From: Paratractidigestivibacter sp963649365
GTDB lineage: Bacteria; Actinomycetota; Coriobacteriia; Coriobacteriales; Atopobiaceae
Assembly: GCA_963649365.1 (NCBI GenBank)
Contig: CAVJHQ010000107.1
Span: 1 to 6,524 of the forward strand
Direction: 5' to 3'
Length of the DNA stretch: 6,524 nucleotides
Shown: piece by piece, positions 1-5,179 of the stretch
Position numbering within the stretch: position 1 is the first letter of the stretch
Layout: every line of letters starts with the position of its first letter
Program-made: the position numbers and the translations under genes
The notes under the pieces: generated by a model
What the model was told of the DNA's origin: nothing
The model's input: only the letters and a program-made list of their open reading frames with translations
The model's database searches: none

Positions 1-690
1 AACCCGAACAACCCCACGGGCGCCGTCTACTCGCGCGAGATCCTCGAGGGCATCGTCGAGATCGCGCGCAAGCACCAGCTCATGATCTTCGCCGACGAGA
101 TCTACGACCGCCTGATCATGGACGGCTACCAGCACATCTCCATCGCGTCGCTCGCGCCCGACCTGCCCTGCGTCACCTTCTCGGGCCTCTCCAAGTCGCA
201 CATGATCTGCGGCTACCGCATCGGCTGGATGGTCCTCTCCGGCAACCTGCGCTGCATGAAGGACTTCATCCTCGGCGTGAACATGCTCTCCAACATGCGC
301 CTGTGCTCGAACGTGCCGGCGCAGTCCATCGTCCAGACGGCCCTCGGCGGGTATCAATCCGTAAACGAGTACATTCGTCCCGGCGGGCGCGTGTACGAAC
401 AGCGCAACTACGTTTACGAGGCCCTGAACGCCATCGACGGAATCACGGCCGTCAAGCCTAAGGCCGCGTTCTACATCTTCCCGAAGATGGACGCGAAGAA
501 GTTCAACATCACCGACGACGAGCAGTTCGCCCTCGACCTGCTCCACGAGAAGAAGATCCTTATCACGCGCGGCGGAGGCTTCAACTGGGGCGAGCCGGAC
601 CACTTCCGCATCGTCTACCTGCCGCGCATGGAGGTGCTGCGCGAGTCCATGGAGGACCTCGCGGACTTCTTCGCGCATTACCGGCAGTAG
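1..690 (+). CDS. alaA: AlaA-type alanine aminotransferase (PLP-dependent, class I/II), 5'-truncated by the window edge
   Basis: This is the C-terminal 229 residues of a fold-type I aminotransferase that should exchange the amino group between pyruvate/alanine and glutamate/2-oxoglutarate in the cytoplasm. The frame is open from base 1; an internal ATG at 82 is not the true start. In fragment numbering it opens with NPNNPTG (1-7). DEIYD (32-36) holds the PLP-ring Asp32 and Tyr35, SGLSKS carries the Schiff-base Lys65, and DHFRIV carries Arg203, which binds the substrate carboxylate. Stretches such as NPNNPTGAVYS, LGGYQS and PDHFRIV closely resemble what I remember of E. coli AlaA (about 405 residues), so roughly 175 N-terminal residues are missing. 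No catalytic residue expected in this part is absent. The stop is TAG at 688-690, with a GC-rich hairpin immediately downstream. Family assignment is firm. The alanine specificity is inferred from similarity, and a related aspartate-type enzyme cannot be excluded. Confidence 0.9.
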   Translation, partial: NPNNPTGAVYSREILEGIVEIARKHQLMIFADEIYDRLIMDGYQHISIASLAPDLPCVTFSGLSKSHMICGYRIGWMVLSGNLRCMKDFILGVNMLSNMRLCSNVPAQSIVQTALGGYQSVNEYIRPGGRVYEQRNYVYEALNAIDGITAVKPKAAFYIFPKMDAKKFNITDDEQFALDLLHEKKILITRGGGFNWGEPDHFRIVYLPRMEVLRESMEDLADFFAHYRQ

Positions 691-707
691 GGGCGCGAGG
701 CGCGCCC
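691..707 (+). terminator. GC hairpin directly after alaA (weak terminator candidate)
   Basis: The seven-base arms GGGCGCG and CGCGCCC pair perfectly around the three-base loop AGG, starting at the base after the alaA stop codon. No T-run follows, so it is not a classical intrinsic terminator. It could protect the 3' end or work together with the larger hairpin downstream. Confidence 0.35.
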
Positions 708-743
708 AATCCATGCGGCGACAACGCTTTGGCAAGAAGCGCG

Positions 744-775
744 GCGGGCGGCGGGCTGTGGGCCTCGCCGCCCGC
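744..775 (+). terminator. Second GC hairpin between alaA and the RGG-protein gene (terminator candidate)
   Basis: The perfect ten-base arms GCGGGCGGCG (744-753) and CGCCGCCCGC (766-775) enclose a 12-base loop. The stem is very stable but is followed by TGTCGTGG rather than a T-run. It lies 54 bases after alaA and 132 bases before the next gene, so termination or pausing of alaA transcription is plausible. The rest of the 691-906 gap holds a small palindrome (AGACA-GTT-TGTCT, 797-809) and possible -10 boxes (TAAACT at 834, TAGACT at 839). No convincing -35 box was found. Confidence 0.4.
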
Positions 776-896
776 TGTCGTGGAGTCTGCGTGTTCAGAC
801 AGTTTGTCTACCTGCGAAGACGCTGCTGGAACCTAAACTAGACTACTTGTGAAGCGCCCGCAGAGTGGTGGCGCATTTTTACGCCGGAAGGCGAAG

Positions 897-902
897 AAGG
901 AG
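897..902 (+). promoter_or_regulatory. Ribosome binding site that fixes the start of the RGG-protein gene
   Basis: AAGGAG lies four bases before the ATG at 907. This decides against the longer in-frame alternative beginning with GTG at 865, which has no such site and would add 14 residues unlike the acidic sequence that follows. Confidence 0.8.
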
Positions 903-906
903 ACTC

Positions 907-1788
907 ATGTCTGAGTACAGCGAGAACGACGAGATCATGACCGAGGACGAGGAGGTCCTGGCCGAGGACGTGGCCGAGGACGAGGAGCTCGACGAGGACG
1001 TCGTCGAGGACGAGATCGACGAGGACGAGGGCGACGAGGAGGAGGTCGAGGAGACCGAGGAGGCCCCTGTCGACACCAACGAGATTCTCTTCGACAAGGC
1101 CCAGCGCGCCGCGCGCCTGCTGCGCAACCGCAAGGACAACATCCGCGACGAGGAGGCGGCGAAGAACGAGCGCGTGAACAACATCGTGCGCGCCATCAAG
1201 CTCCTCGAGCTCAAGCCCCAGATGGAGCAGAAGGAGATGGCCGAGCTGCTCGGCATTCGCCTGCGCGAGCTCGACTCCATGATGGCCGAGGCCGAGAAGT
1301 CCGGCCTGGTCACGCGCACCTTCCCCGAGGAAGAGGACATGCGCGCCGTCGTCGTTTCCGCTGAGGAGGGCGCTGCCGAGGCCGCGCAGGCCCAGGGTCG
1401 CGAGGGCATCAAGCTCGTGCCGTCCCTTTCCGACGAGGAGCTCGAGGAGGTCTTCGCCGTCCTCGACAAGATCATCGTTCCGCTGACCGAGATGGGCCTG
1501 GACCAGGATCGCGGCCCGCGCGGCGGCTTCGGCGGCCGTGACGACCGTCGCGGCGGCGACCGCGGCGGCCGTGGCGGTTTCGGCGGCGGGCGCGGCGGCC
1601 ACGATGACCGTCGTGGCGGCTTCGGCGGCCGTGGCGGCGACCGCGGCGGGCGCGGCGGCTTCGACCGTGGCGGCCGTGACGACCGTCGCGGCGGCGGCCG
1701 TGGCGGCTTCGGCGGCAACCGCGGCGGCTTCGGCGGCCGTGACGACCGTCGCGGCGGCGACCGCGGCGGCTACGGCAAGCGCTACTAA
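907..1788 (+). CDS. Acidic / MarR-like winged-helix / RGG-repeat protein, probably nucleic-acid binding
   Basis: A 293-residue soluble protein with three visible parts and no signal peptide or membrane segment. Residues 1-56 are intrinsically acidic: 33 are Asp or Glu, and no Lys or Arg occurs before Lys64. Residues about 60-200 are helical and look like a winged helix of the MarR type. They contain a helix-turn-helix-like stretch (about 105-131, KEMAELLGIRLRELDSM), then SGLVTR and a wing-like EEEDMRAVVVSAEEG (141-155), ending with a MarR-style LSDEELEEVFAVLDKI (174-189). Residues 202-293 are a low-complexity tail with 15 RGG motifs and four DDRRGG units, typical of RNA-binding, phase-separating GAR domains. 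The tail is encoded by near-repeated GC-rich DNA, including an exact 51-bp direct repeat. The gene stands alone between hairpins on both sides. Related proteins may be annotated as MarR-family regulators, but the tails suggest an RNA or ribonucleoprotein role. Function is not established. Confidence 0.85.
   Translation: MSEYSENDEIMTEDEEVLAEDVAEDEELDEDVVEDEIDEDEGDEEEVEETEEAPVDTNEILFDKAQRAARLLRNRKDNIRDEEAAKNERVNNIVRAIKLLELKPQMEQKEMAELLGIRLRELDSMMAEAEKSGLVTRTFPEEEDMRAVVVSAEEGAAEAAQAQGREGIKLVPSLSDEELEEVFAVLDKIIVPLTEMGLDQDRGPRGGFGGRDDRRGGDRGGRGGFGGGRGGHDDRRGGFGGRGGDRGGRGGFDRGGRDDRRGGGRGGFGGNRGGFGGRDDRRGGDRGGYGKRY
1519..1770 (+). repeat. Exact 51-bp direct repeat within the RGG-coding region
   Basis: Bases 1519-1569 and 1720-1770 are identical over 51 bases and encode the same 17 residues (RGG F GG RDDRRGG DRGG; protein positions 205-221 and 272-288). 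Start-to-start distance is 201 bp, a multiple of three, so recombination between copies would remove 67 residues in frame. Shorter degenerate copies of the same CGC-GGC-GGC pattern fill the space between. Confidence 0.9.
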
Positions 1789-1818
1789 GCCCTAAGTCCT
1801 TAGCCCTAAGCCCCTAAG
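1785..1818 (+). repeat. CTAAG repeat cluster giving stop codons in all three frames
   Basis: CTAAG occurs at 1785, 1792, 1806 and 1814, with its inverse CTTAG at 1799, starting inside the RGG-gene stop codon. The TAA triplets at 1786, 1793, 1807 and 1815 fall in all three forward frames. The cluster sits between the coding end and the terminator hairpin. Its role is unknown; it may be plain low-complexity sequence. Confidence 0.6.
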
Positions 1819-1829
1819 CTCTACGCAGC

Positions 1830-1879
1830 AACCCCCTCCGAGTTCGGAAGCCTTCCAAACTCGGAGGGGGTTTCTTCTT
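1830..1879 (+). terminator. Intrinsic terminator of the RGG-protein gene
   Basis: Arms at 1830-1850 and 1852-1872 are complementary over 21 bases with one mismatch (C1845 against A1857), and a T-rich run TTTCTTCTT follows at 1871-1879. The lower stem CCCCCTCCGAG / CTCGGAGGGGG is especially strong. No T-run lies on the other side, so it should act only on plus-strand transcripts. Its upper half contains the palindromic core GGAAGCCTTCC, which also occurs twice in the next hairpin. Confidence 0.9.
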
Positions 1880-1924
1880 GCCAAAGGACAATCCTCTGAC
1901 CTGCGGATATGCGAATCCTAACTA

Positions 1925-1965
1925 AAGTTCGGAAGCCTTCCGAAGTTTGGAAGCCTTCCGAACTT
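1925..1965 (-). terminator. Probable terminator hairpin of the pdxST operon
   Basis: Arms at 1925-1941 and 1949-1965 are 17 bases long with one C-C mismatch, around the seven-base loop GAAGTTT. It begins 55 bases beyond the pdxT stop on the minus strand. Read on that strand the hairpin is followed by TTTAGTTAGG, a weak T-tract, whereas the plus-strand side continues with a G-rich run. It contains two copies of the GGAAGCCTTCC core (1931-1941, 1949-1959) spaced 18 bases apart. Confidence 0.6.
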
Positions 1966-1967
1966 GA

Positions 1968-2018
1968 GGGGGAGCGGTTGGAGCGGGGGCGCCGGGCGCG
2001 GCCCGGGGGGCGGGGCGG
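1968..2018. other. G-rich (plus) / C-rich (minus) tract just beyond pdxT
   Basis: G-runs of 5, 5, 3, 6 and 4 occur at 1968, 1985, 1994, 2005 and 2012, broken by short C-containing segments. The pdxST transcript therefore has a very C-rich 3' end between the stop codon and the terminator hairpin. A small CCGGG-CGCGG-CCCGG hairpin is also present (1992-2006). This could favour Rho loading, or a G-quadruplex on the DNA plus strand, but one loop is eight bases long and both ideas are inference. Confidence 0.4.
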
Positions 2019-2019
2019 A

Positions 2020-2592
2020 TTAGAGCGAGAGGAACGCCTCGTGGATGCGGGGGTCGCCGTCGAGCTCGGGGTGGAAGGCGAGCGCGAGCTGCGCGCCCTG
2101 GCGCACGGCGACGATGCGGCCGTCGACCTCGGCCAGCGCCTCGGCGCCGTCGCCCGCCTCGACCACGTACGGCGCGCGGATAAACGTCATCGGGACGTCT
2201 TCGCCGACGCCGGCCACGGCTCCGTGCGCATGGAAGCTGCCGAGCTGCCGGCCGTAGGCGTTTCTTTGCACGGTCACGTCGAGCGTGGAGAGGCGCGGCG
2301 TGCCCGTATCGTCGTGCGCGTCCAGGCGCTTGGCAAGAAGGATCAACCCCGCGCAGGTCGCGAGCACCGGCATGCCGCCGGCGATCCGCTCGCGCAGCGG
2401 CTCGAGCATGCCGAGCTCGGCCAGGAGCTTGCCCTGCACGGTCGACTCGCCGCCGGGAAGCACGAGGCGGTCGAAGCCCTGCCTGAGGTCGGAGGCCTGA
2501 CGCAGCTCGACGCACTTCTCGCCAAGCCGAGCGAGCGCCTGCTCGTGCTCGATGAACGCCCCCTGGACGGCGAGAACCGCGGTCGTGCCCAC
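2020..2592 (-). CDS. pdxT: Glutaminase subunit of pyridoxal 5'-phosphate synthase
   Basis: PdxT is a class I (triad) glutamine amidotransferase. It hydrolyses glutamine and passes ammonia to PdxS in the cytoplasmic PLP synthase complex of 12 PdxS and up to 12 PdxT. The 190-residue length is normal for the family. The catalytic triad is visible as Cys80 in ATCAGLI and His174/Glu176 in FHPEL. Other family signatures are AVQGAFIEH (8-16), PGGEST (46-51, glutamine site), QRNAYGRQ (109-116), FIRAP (137-141) and DGDPRIH near the end. The start is GTG at 2592-2590. It shares its first G with the TAG stop of pdxS (TAGTG), so translation is probably coupled by re-initiation, which explains the lack of an independent strong binding site. 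The stop is TAA. The product is complete and no key residue is missing. Confidence 0.97.
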   Translation of the reverse strand: MGTTAVLAVQGAFIEHEQALARLGEKCVELRQASDLRQGFDRLVLPGGESTVQGKLLAELGMLEPLRERIAGGMPVLATCAGLILLAKRLDAHDDTGTPRLSTLDVTVQRNAYGRQLGSFHAHGAVAGVGEDVPMTFIRAPYVVEAGDGAEALAEVDGRIVAVRQGAQLALAFHPELDGDPRIHEAFLSL

Positions 2593-3485
2593 TAGATGCC
2601 TCGCTCTTCCATGATGGTCTGGATCTCGTCGGCGTTGATGCCGACCATGGCCTCGCCGAGGTTCTCGGAGAGCTTGGCGATAAGCGCGGCGTCCTCGAAA
2701 TTGGCCACGGCCTTGACGATGGCCGCCGCGCGGCGGGCCGGGTCACCCGACTTGAAGATGCCCGAGCCGACGAAAACGCCCTCGGCGCCGAGCTGCATCA
2801 TAAGGGCCGCGTCCGCCGGGGTCGCCACGCCGCCGGCTGCGAAGTTGACGACCGGGAGCTTGCCCGTTGCGTGGACCTCGCGCACGAGCTCGACCGGCAC
2901 GGCGAGCTGCTTGGCCGCCTCGAAGAGCTCGTCGTCGCGCAAGGCAACGACGTCTCGGATCTGCTTCTGGATCTTGCGCATGTGGCGCACGGCCTGCACG
3001 ACGTCGCCTGTGCCCGGCTCGCCCTTGGTGCGGATCATCGTGGCGCCCTCGGCCACGCGGCGAAGGGCCTCGCCGAGGTCGCGCGCCCCGCAAACGAACG
3101 GCACGTCAAAGGCGTTCTTGTCGATGTGGTAGACGTCGTCGGCGGGGGAGAGGACCTCGGACTCGTCGATGTAGTCGATCTGGATGGCCTGCAGGATCTG
3201 GGCCTCGGCGATGTGGCCGATGCGGCACTTGGCCATGACGGGGATGGACACGGCCTCCTGGATGCCGCGGATCATGGCCGGGTCGCTCATGCGCGAGACG
3301 CCGCCGGCCGCGCGGATGTCGGCGGGGATGCGCTCGAGCGCCATGACGGCGCAGGCTCCGGCTTCCTCGGCAATGCGCGCCTGCTCAGGGGTGGTGACGT
3401 CCATGATGACGCCGCCCTTGAGCATCTGGGCGAGCTGACGGTTGAGCGCGGCACGCTCCTCGCGGGTCTGGGTGGTGGTTGCCAT
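2592..3485 (-). CDS. pdxS: Synthase subunit of pyridoxal 5'-phosphate synthase
   Basis: PdxS builds PLP from ribose 5-phosphate, glyceraldehyde 3-phosphate and ammonia (the DXP-independent vitamin B6 pathway) using a (beta/alpha)8 barrel that assembles as a dodecamer. The 297-residue protein is full length and highly conserved: GGVIMDV with Asp29, ALERIPADIRAAGGV (49-63), PVMAKCRIGH with Lys86, VCGARDLGEA (131-140), MIRTKGEPGTG with Lys154, and NFAAGGVATPADAALMMQLGA. Asp29, Lys86 and Lys154 correspond to Asp24, Lys81 and Lys149 of the B. subtilis enzyme, the two lysines carrying the covalent intermediates. The start is ATG at 3485, with AAGGAG four bases upstream. The open frame extends 14 codons further but those residues are not family-like. 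The pdxT start overlaps the TAG stop by one base. Transcription should start in the divergent region shared with pdxR. Confidence 0.98.
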   Translation of the reverse strand: MATTTQTREERAALNRQLAQMLKGGVIMDVTTPEQARIAEEAGACAVMALERIPADIRAAGGVSRMSDPAMIRGIQEAVSIPVMAKCRIGHIAEAQILQAIQIDYIDESEVLSPADDVYHIDKNAFDVPFVCGARDLGEALRRVAEGATMIRTKGEPGTGDVVQAVRHMRKIQKQIRDVVALRDDELFEAAKQLAVPVELVREVHATGKLPVVNFAAGGVATPADAALMMQLGAEGVFVGSGIFKSGDPARRAAAIVKAVANFEDAALIAKLSENLGEAMVGINADEIQTIMEERGI

Positions 3486-3616
3486 GGGGCTCCTTCGGTC
3501 GCTTTCGGGTCGATGGGTCCAGAGCATAGGCCCAATCTGACCGTGGCAAAATATTCAGACTATGAGAAAATGACCAGGTCAGAACAAGGCCAGATGCATA
3601 GAACGGATAAGGCCAG
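3486..3616. promoter_or_regulatory. Divergent pdxS / pdxR regulatory region
   Basis: This 131-bp region separates the divergent starts and is visibly richer in A/T around 3545-3610 than its surroundings. A possible pdxR promoter is CTGACC (3537-3542), an 18-base spacer, and TATGAG (3561-3566), each four of six to the sigma-70 consensus. A perfect 11-bp palindrome TGACCAGGTCA lies at 3571-3581. I could not pick a pdxS promoter with confidence. In known PdxR systems the regulator binds repeats in this position, activates pdxST when PLP is low and represses its own gene; applying that here is inference. Confidence 0.6.
3490..3495 (-). promoter_or_regulatory. Ribosome binding site of pdxS
   Basis: On the minus strand AAGGAG stands four bases before the ATG. 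This selects the 297-residue form over the 311-residue open frame. Confidence 0.8.
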
Positions 3617-3620
3617 ATGC
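3586..3620 (+). repeat. 12-bp direct repeat, candidate PdxR operator overlapping the pdxR start
   Basis: AAGGCCAGATGC occurs at 3586-3597 and again at 3609-3620, 23 bases apart start to start, about two helical turns. A looser third relative, CCAGAGCATAG, lies at 3519-3529 and resembles CCAGATGCATAG at 3590-3601. MocR regulators are known to bind paired direct repeats at such spacing. The second copy includes the AAGG binding site and the pdxR ATG, so occupancy could block pdxR expression. Confidence 0.55.
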
Positions 3621-3698
3621 TTGACTACGACCTCGGCTCCCGCGGTGAGAAGCCCCTGTACGAGTATCTTTACCAGCGGATTCGCGACGACATCGTGA
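3594..3698 (+). other. Possible short overlapping upstream ORF, out of frame with pdxR
   Basis: The first copy of the direct repeat supplies the same AAGG-CCAG-ATG initiation context as pdxR itself. From that ATG a 34-codon frame runs to TGA at 3696-3698, overlapping the first 82 bases of pdxR in another frame. The peptide (MHRTDKARCLTTTS...) resembles nothing I know. It may be only a by-product of the operator repeat. Confidence 0.25.
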
Positions 3699-5026
3699 GC
3701 GGCGCCATCGGCGCGGAGGAGCGACTGCCGTCCAAGCGCGCGCTGGCCGACCACCTGGGCGTGAGCGTCGTCACCGTGGAGGGCGCCTACGCGCAGCTCG
3801 TGGCCGAGGGGTACGTAAGGTCGCGGCCGCGCAGCGGGTACTTCTCGGCGCGATTGCCGCAGCAGGTCAAGCGTGGTTTGCCGCAGGGCGAGCGCGCGCC
3901 TGTGGCGACCGAACCGTCGCACGCGGCGCGGATTGACCTCACTGCCGGCGAGCCGGGGCCGGAGGCGGCGCGGCTCTGGTCGCAAGCGTTGCGCCAGGCG
4001 CTCGTCTCCGAGCCGGAGGCCGAGTGCTTCTCGCCGTCGCCCGCGCAGGGGGCGCCGCGGCTTCGGTCGGCCATCGCGGGGTACCTGCGGCAGACGCGCG
4101 GCATGGACGTCGACCCCAGTTGCATCGTCGTGGGCGCGGGCGCCCAGGTGCTCGACACCATGATCGTGCAGCTGTTAGGGCGTGGGCTCACATTCGCGCT
4201 CGAGGACCCGGGGTATCCGCGTTTGACCAGGCTTTACAGCGCTTGCGGCGTGCGGCAGGTCGCGCACGTGCCGTTGGACGACGACGGCGTGCAGATGGCG
4301 GCGCTTTCCGCTTCGGGCGCCGACGTCGTGCACATCATGCCGTCGCACCAGTTCCCTACGGGGCGCGTGACGAGCATTTCTCGGCGTTATGAGCTTCTGA
4401 GCTGGGCGTCTGCGGCAGCGAGCCGTTGGATCATCGAGGACGACTACGACTGCGAGTTCCGTCTTGCCGGCCGGCCGGTGCCGCCGTTCGCGGGCATGGA
4501 CGCCGCGGGGCGCGTGATCTATACGAACACCTTCTCCAAGAGCCTGGGTTCCGCGCTGCGCCTCGCGTACATGGTGCTGCCGGCCGAGCTCGTGGGGCGC
4601 TTTATGGACGAGCTCGGCTTCTATTCGTCGACGCTGAGTTCCGTGCAGCAAGTGGCGCTCGCGCGCCTGCTCGAGACGGGCGACTACGAGCGTTACGTGA
4701 ACCGCATGCGCAAGCGGGCGCGCGAACGGCGAGACGTGCTCGTGGATGCGCTTCTTTCCAGTTCGGCGGCGGACCGCATGCGGGTGGAGGAGGCCGACTC
4801 AGGACTCCACTTTGTCCTCGCGGTCGAGTCTGGCCGCAGCGAGAAGGACATCGCGGCGGCGCTGCTCGACCAGGGGCTGCGTGTGGCGCCGCTCTCGGAC
4901 TTTGTGACGGTGCCGGACAATGCGCCGCAGGTAGACGGCTTGCGGAGGTTCGTTATCCAGTACGCGAGCCTCGACGAGCCGACTGCGGGGGAGGCGGCGT
5001 CGCTGCTCGCTGATGCCGTCGGCTAG
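3617..5026 (+). CDS. pdxR: MocR-type transcriptional regulator, PLP-responsive regulator of pdxST
   Basis: A 469-residue regulator of the MocR subfamily of GntR, typical in length. Residues about 10-78 form the winged helix (PLYEYLYQRIRDDIVSG, LPSKRALADHLGVS, TVEGAYAQLVAEGY, RSGYF). A linker of about 30 residues leads to an aminotransferase-fold domain (about 105-469) that binds PLP as effector rather than for catalysis. PLP contacts are visible: PSHQFPTG, IIEDDYDCEFR (274-280, with Asp275 and Tyr277 matching Asp279 and Tyr281 of B. subtilis GabR) and NTFSKSLGSALRLAY with Schiff-base Lys308. The start ATG at 3617 has a modest AAGG four bases upstream and the expected MocR beginning follows at once. 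Divergence from pdxS across a short region is the classical pdxR-pdxST arrangement, which is why I call it PdxR rather than GabR, TauR or another MocR. The family is certain; the specific role rests on context. Confidence 0.9.
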   Translation: MLDYDLGSRGEKPLYEYLYQRIRDDIVSGAIGAEERLPSKRALADHLGVSVVTVEGAYAQLVAEGYVRSRPRSGYFSARLPQQVKRGLPQGERAPVATEPSHAARIDLTAGEPGPEAARLWSQALRQALVSEPEAECFSPSPAQGAPRLRSAIAGYLRQTRGMDVDPSCIVVGAGAQVLDTMIVQLLGRGLTFALEDPGYPRLTRLYSACGVRQVAHVPLDDDGVQMAALSASGADVVHIMPSHQFPTGRVTSISRRYELLSWASAAASRWIIEDDYDCEFRLAGRPVPPFAGMDAAGRVIYTNTFSKSLGSALRLAYMVLPAELVGRFMDELGFYSSTLSSVQQVALARLLETGDYERYVNRMRKRARERRDVLVDALLSSSAADRMRVEEADSGLHFVLAVESGRSEKDIAAALLDQGLRVAPLSDFVTVPDNAPQVDGLRRFVIQYASLDEPTAGEAASLLADAVG

Positions 5027-5077
5027 TGTCGGAGGCCTCTTCTTGCTGTTTTAACAACCTGGTGTTGCTGGCCTTCA

Positions 5078-5106
5078 TTTCCAAGGTTATTCGATAACCT
5101 TGGAAA
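5078..5106. repeat. Perfect palindrome 1 upstream of the fic gene
   Basis: Thirteen-base arms (TTTCCAAGGTTAT and its complement) flank TCG. The central block CCAAGGTTAT-N3-ATAACCTTGG is identical to palindrome 2. It lies 52 bases after pdxR. No T-run follows on either strand, which argues against a simple terminator and for a protein-binding site. Confidence 0.85.
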
Positions 5107-5115
5107 CCGAGGCGC

Positions 5116-5148
5116 TTCATCCAAGGTTATGCGATAACCTTGGATGAA
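5116..5148. repeat. Perfect palindrome 2 upstream of the fic gene
   Basis: Fifteen-base arms (TTCATCCAAGGTTAT and its complement) flank GCG. The CCAAGG core begins exactly 40 bases after that of palindrome 1. Its right arm contains the ATG at 5144, an alternative start of the fic gene. Confidence 0.85.
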
Positions 5149-5156
5149 AACGACGG

Positions 5157-5168
5157 TCATCCAAGGTT
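5157..5168 (+). repeat. Half-site of the same element, again 40 bp on
   Basis: TCATCCAAGGTT repeats the left arm of palindrome 2, with its CCAAGG at 5161, exactly 40 bases after that of palindrome 2. The right half is absent. It ends 11 bases before the preferred fic start at 5180. Confidence 0.75.
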
Positions 5169-5179
5169 GGGGGCGACGC

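Noticed and set aside
797..809. Small palindrome AGACA-GTT-TGTCT upstream of the RGG gene as an operator
   Set aside because: It is only five base pairs per arm and a single copy, with no well-placed promoter. That is expected by chance at a noticeable rate, so it is mentioned only within the intergenic description.
838..1718. Long minus-strand open frames (254 and 279 codons) opposite the RGG-protein gene
   Set aside because: They arise from G/C-rich acidic and RGG codon repeats read in reverse, giving Ala/Leu- or Ser/Pro/Arg-rich low-complexity products without a convincing start site. The plus frame has AAGGAG and a domain structure.
1538..1795. Plus-strand Ala/Thr/Val-rich 85-codon frame inside the RGG region
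   Set aside because: It is an out-of-frame reading of the GGC-CGT repeats with no binding site and no resemblance to a real protein.
1909..2595. Plus-strand 228-codon frame opposite pdxT
   Set aside because: It is the antisense shadow of a perfectly recognisable pdxT and has typical Arg/Glu/Ala-rich GC-shadow composition.
2871..3698. Plus-strand 275-codon frame opposite pdxS running into the intergenic region
   Set aside because: It is mostly the antisense shadow of pdxS, His/Asp/Val/Gly-rich. Only its last 34 codons, behind a duplicated initiation site, are kept as a speculative upstream ORF.
5078..5148. The two palindromes as terminators of pdxR
   Set aside because: Neither is followed by a T-run on either strand, the loops are only three bases, and the exact 40-bp phasing with a third half-site fits binding sites better.
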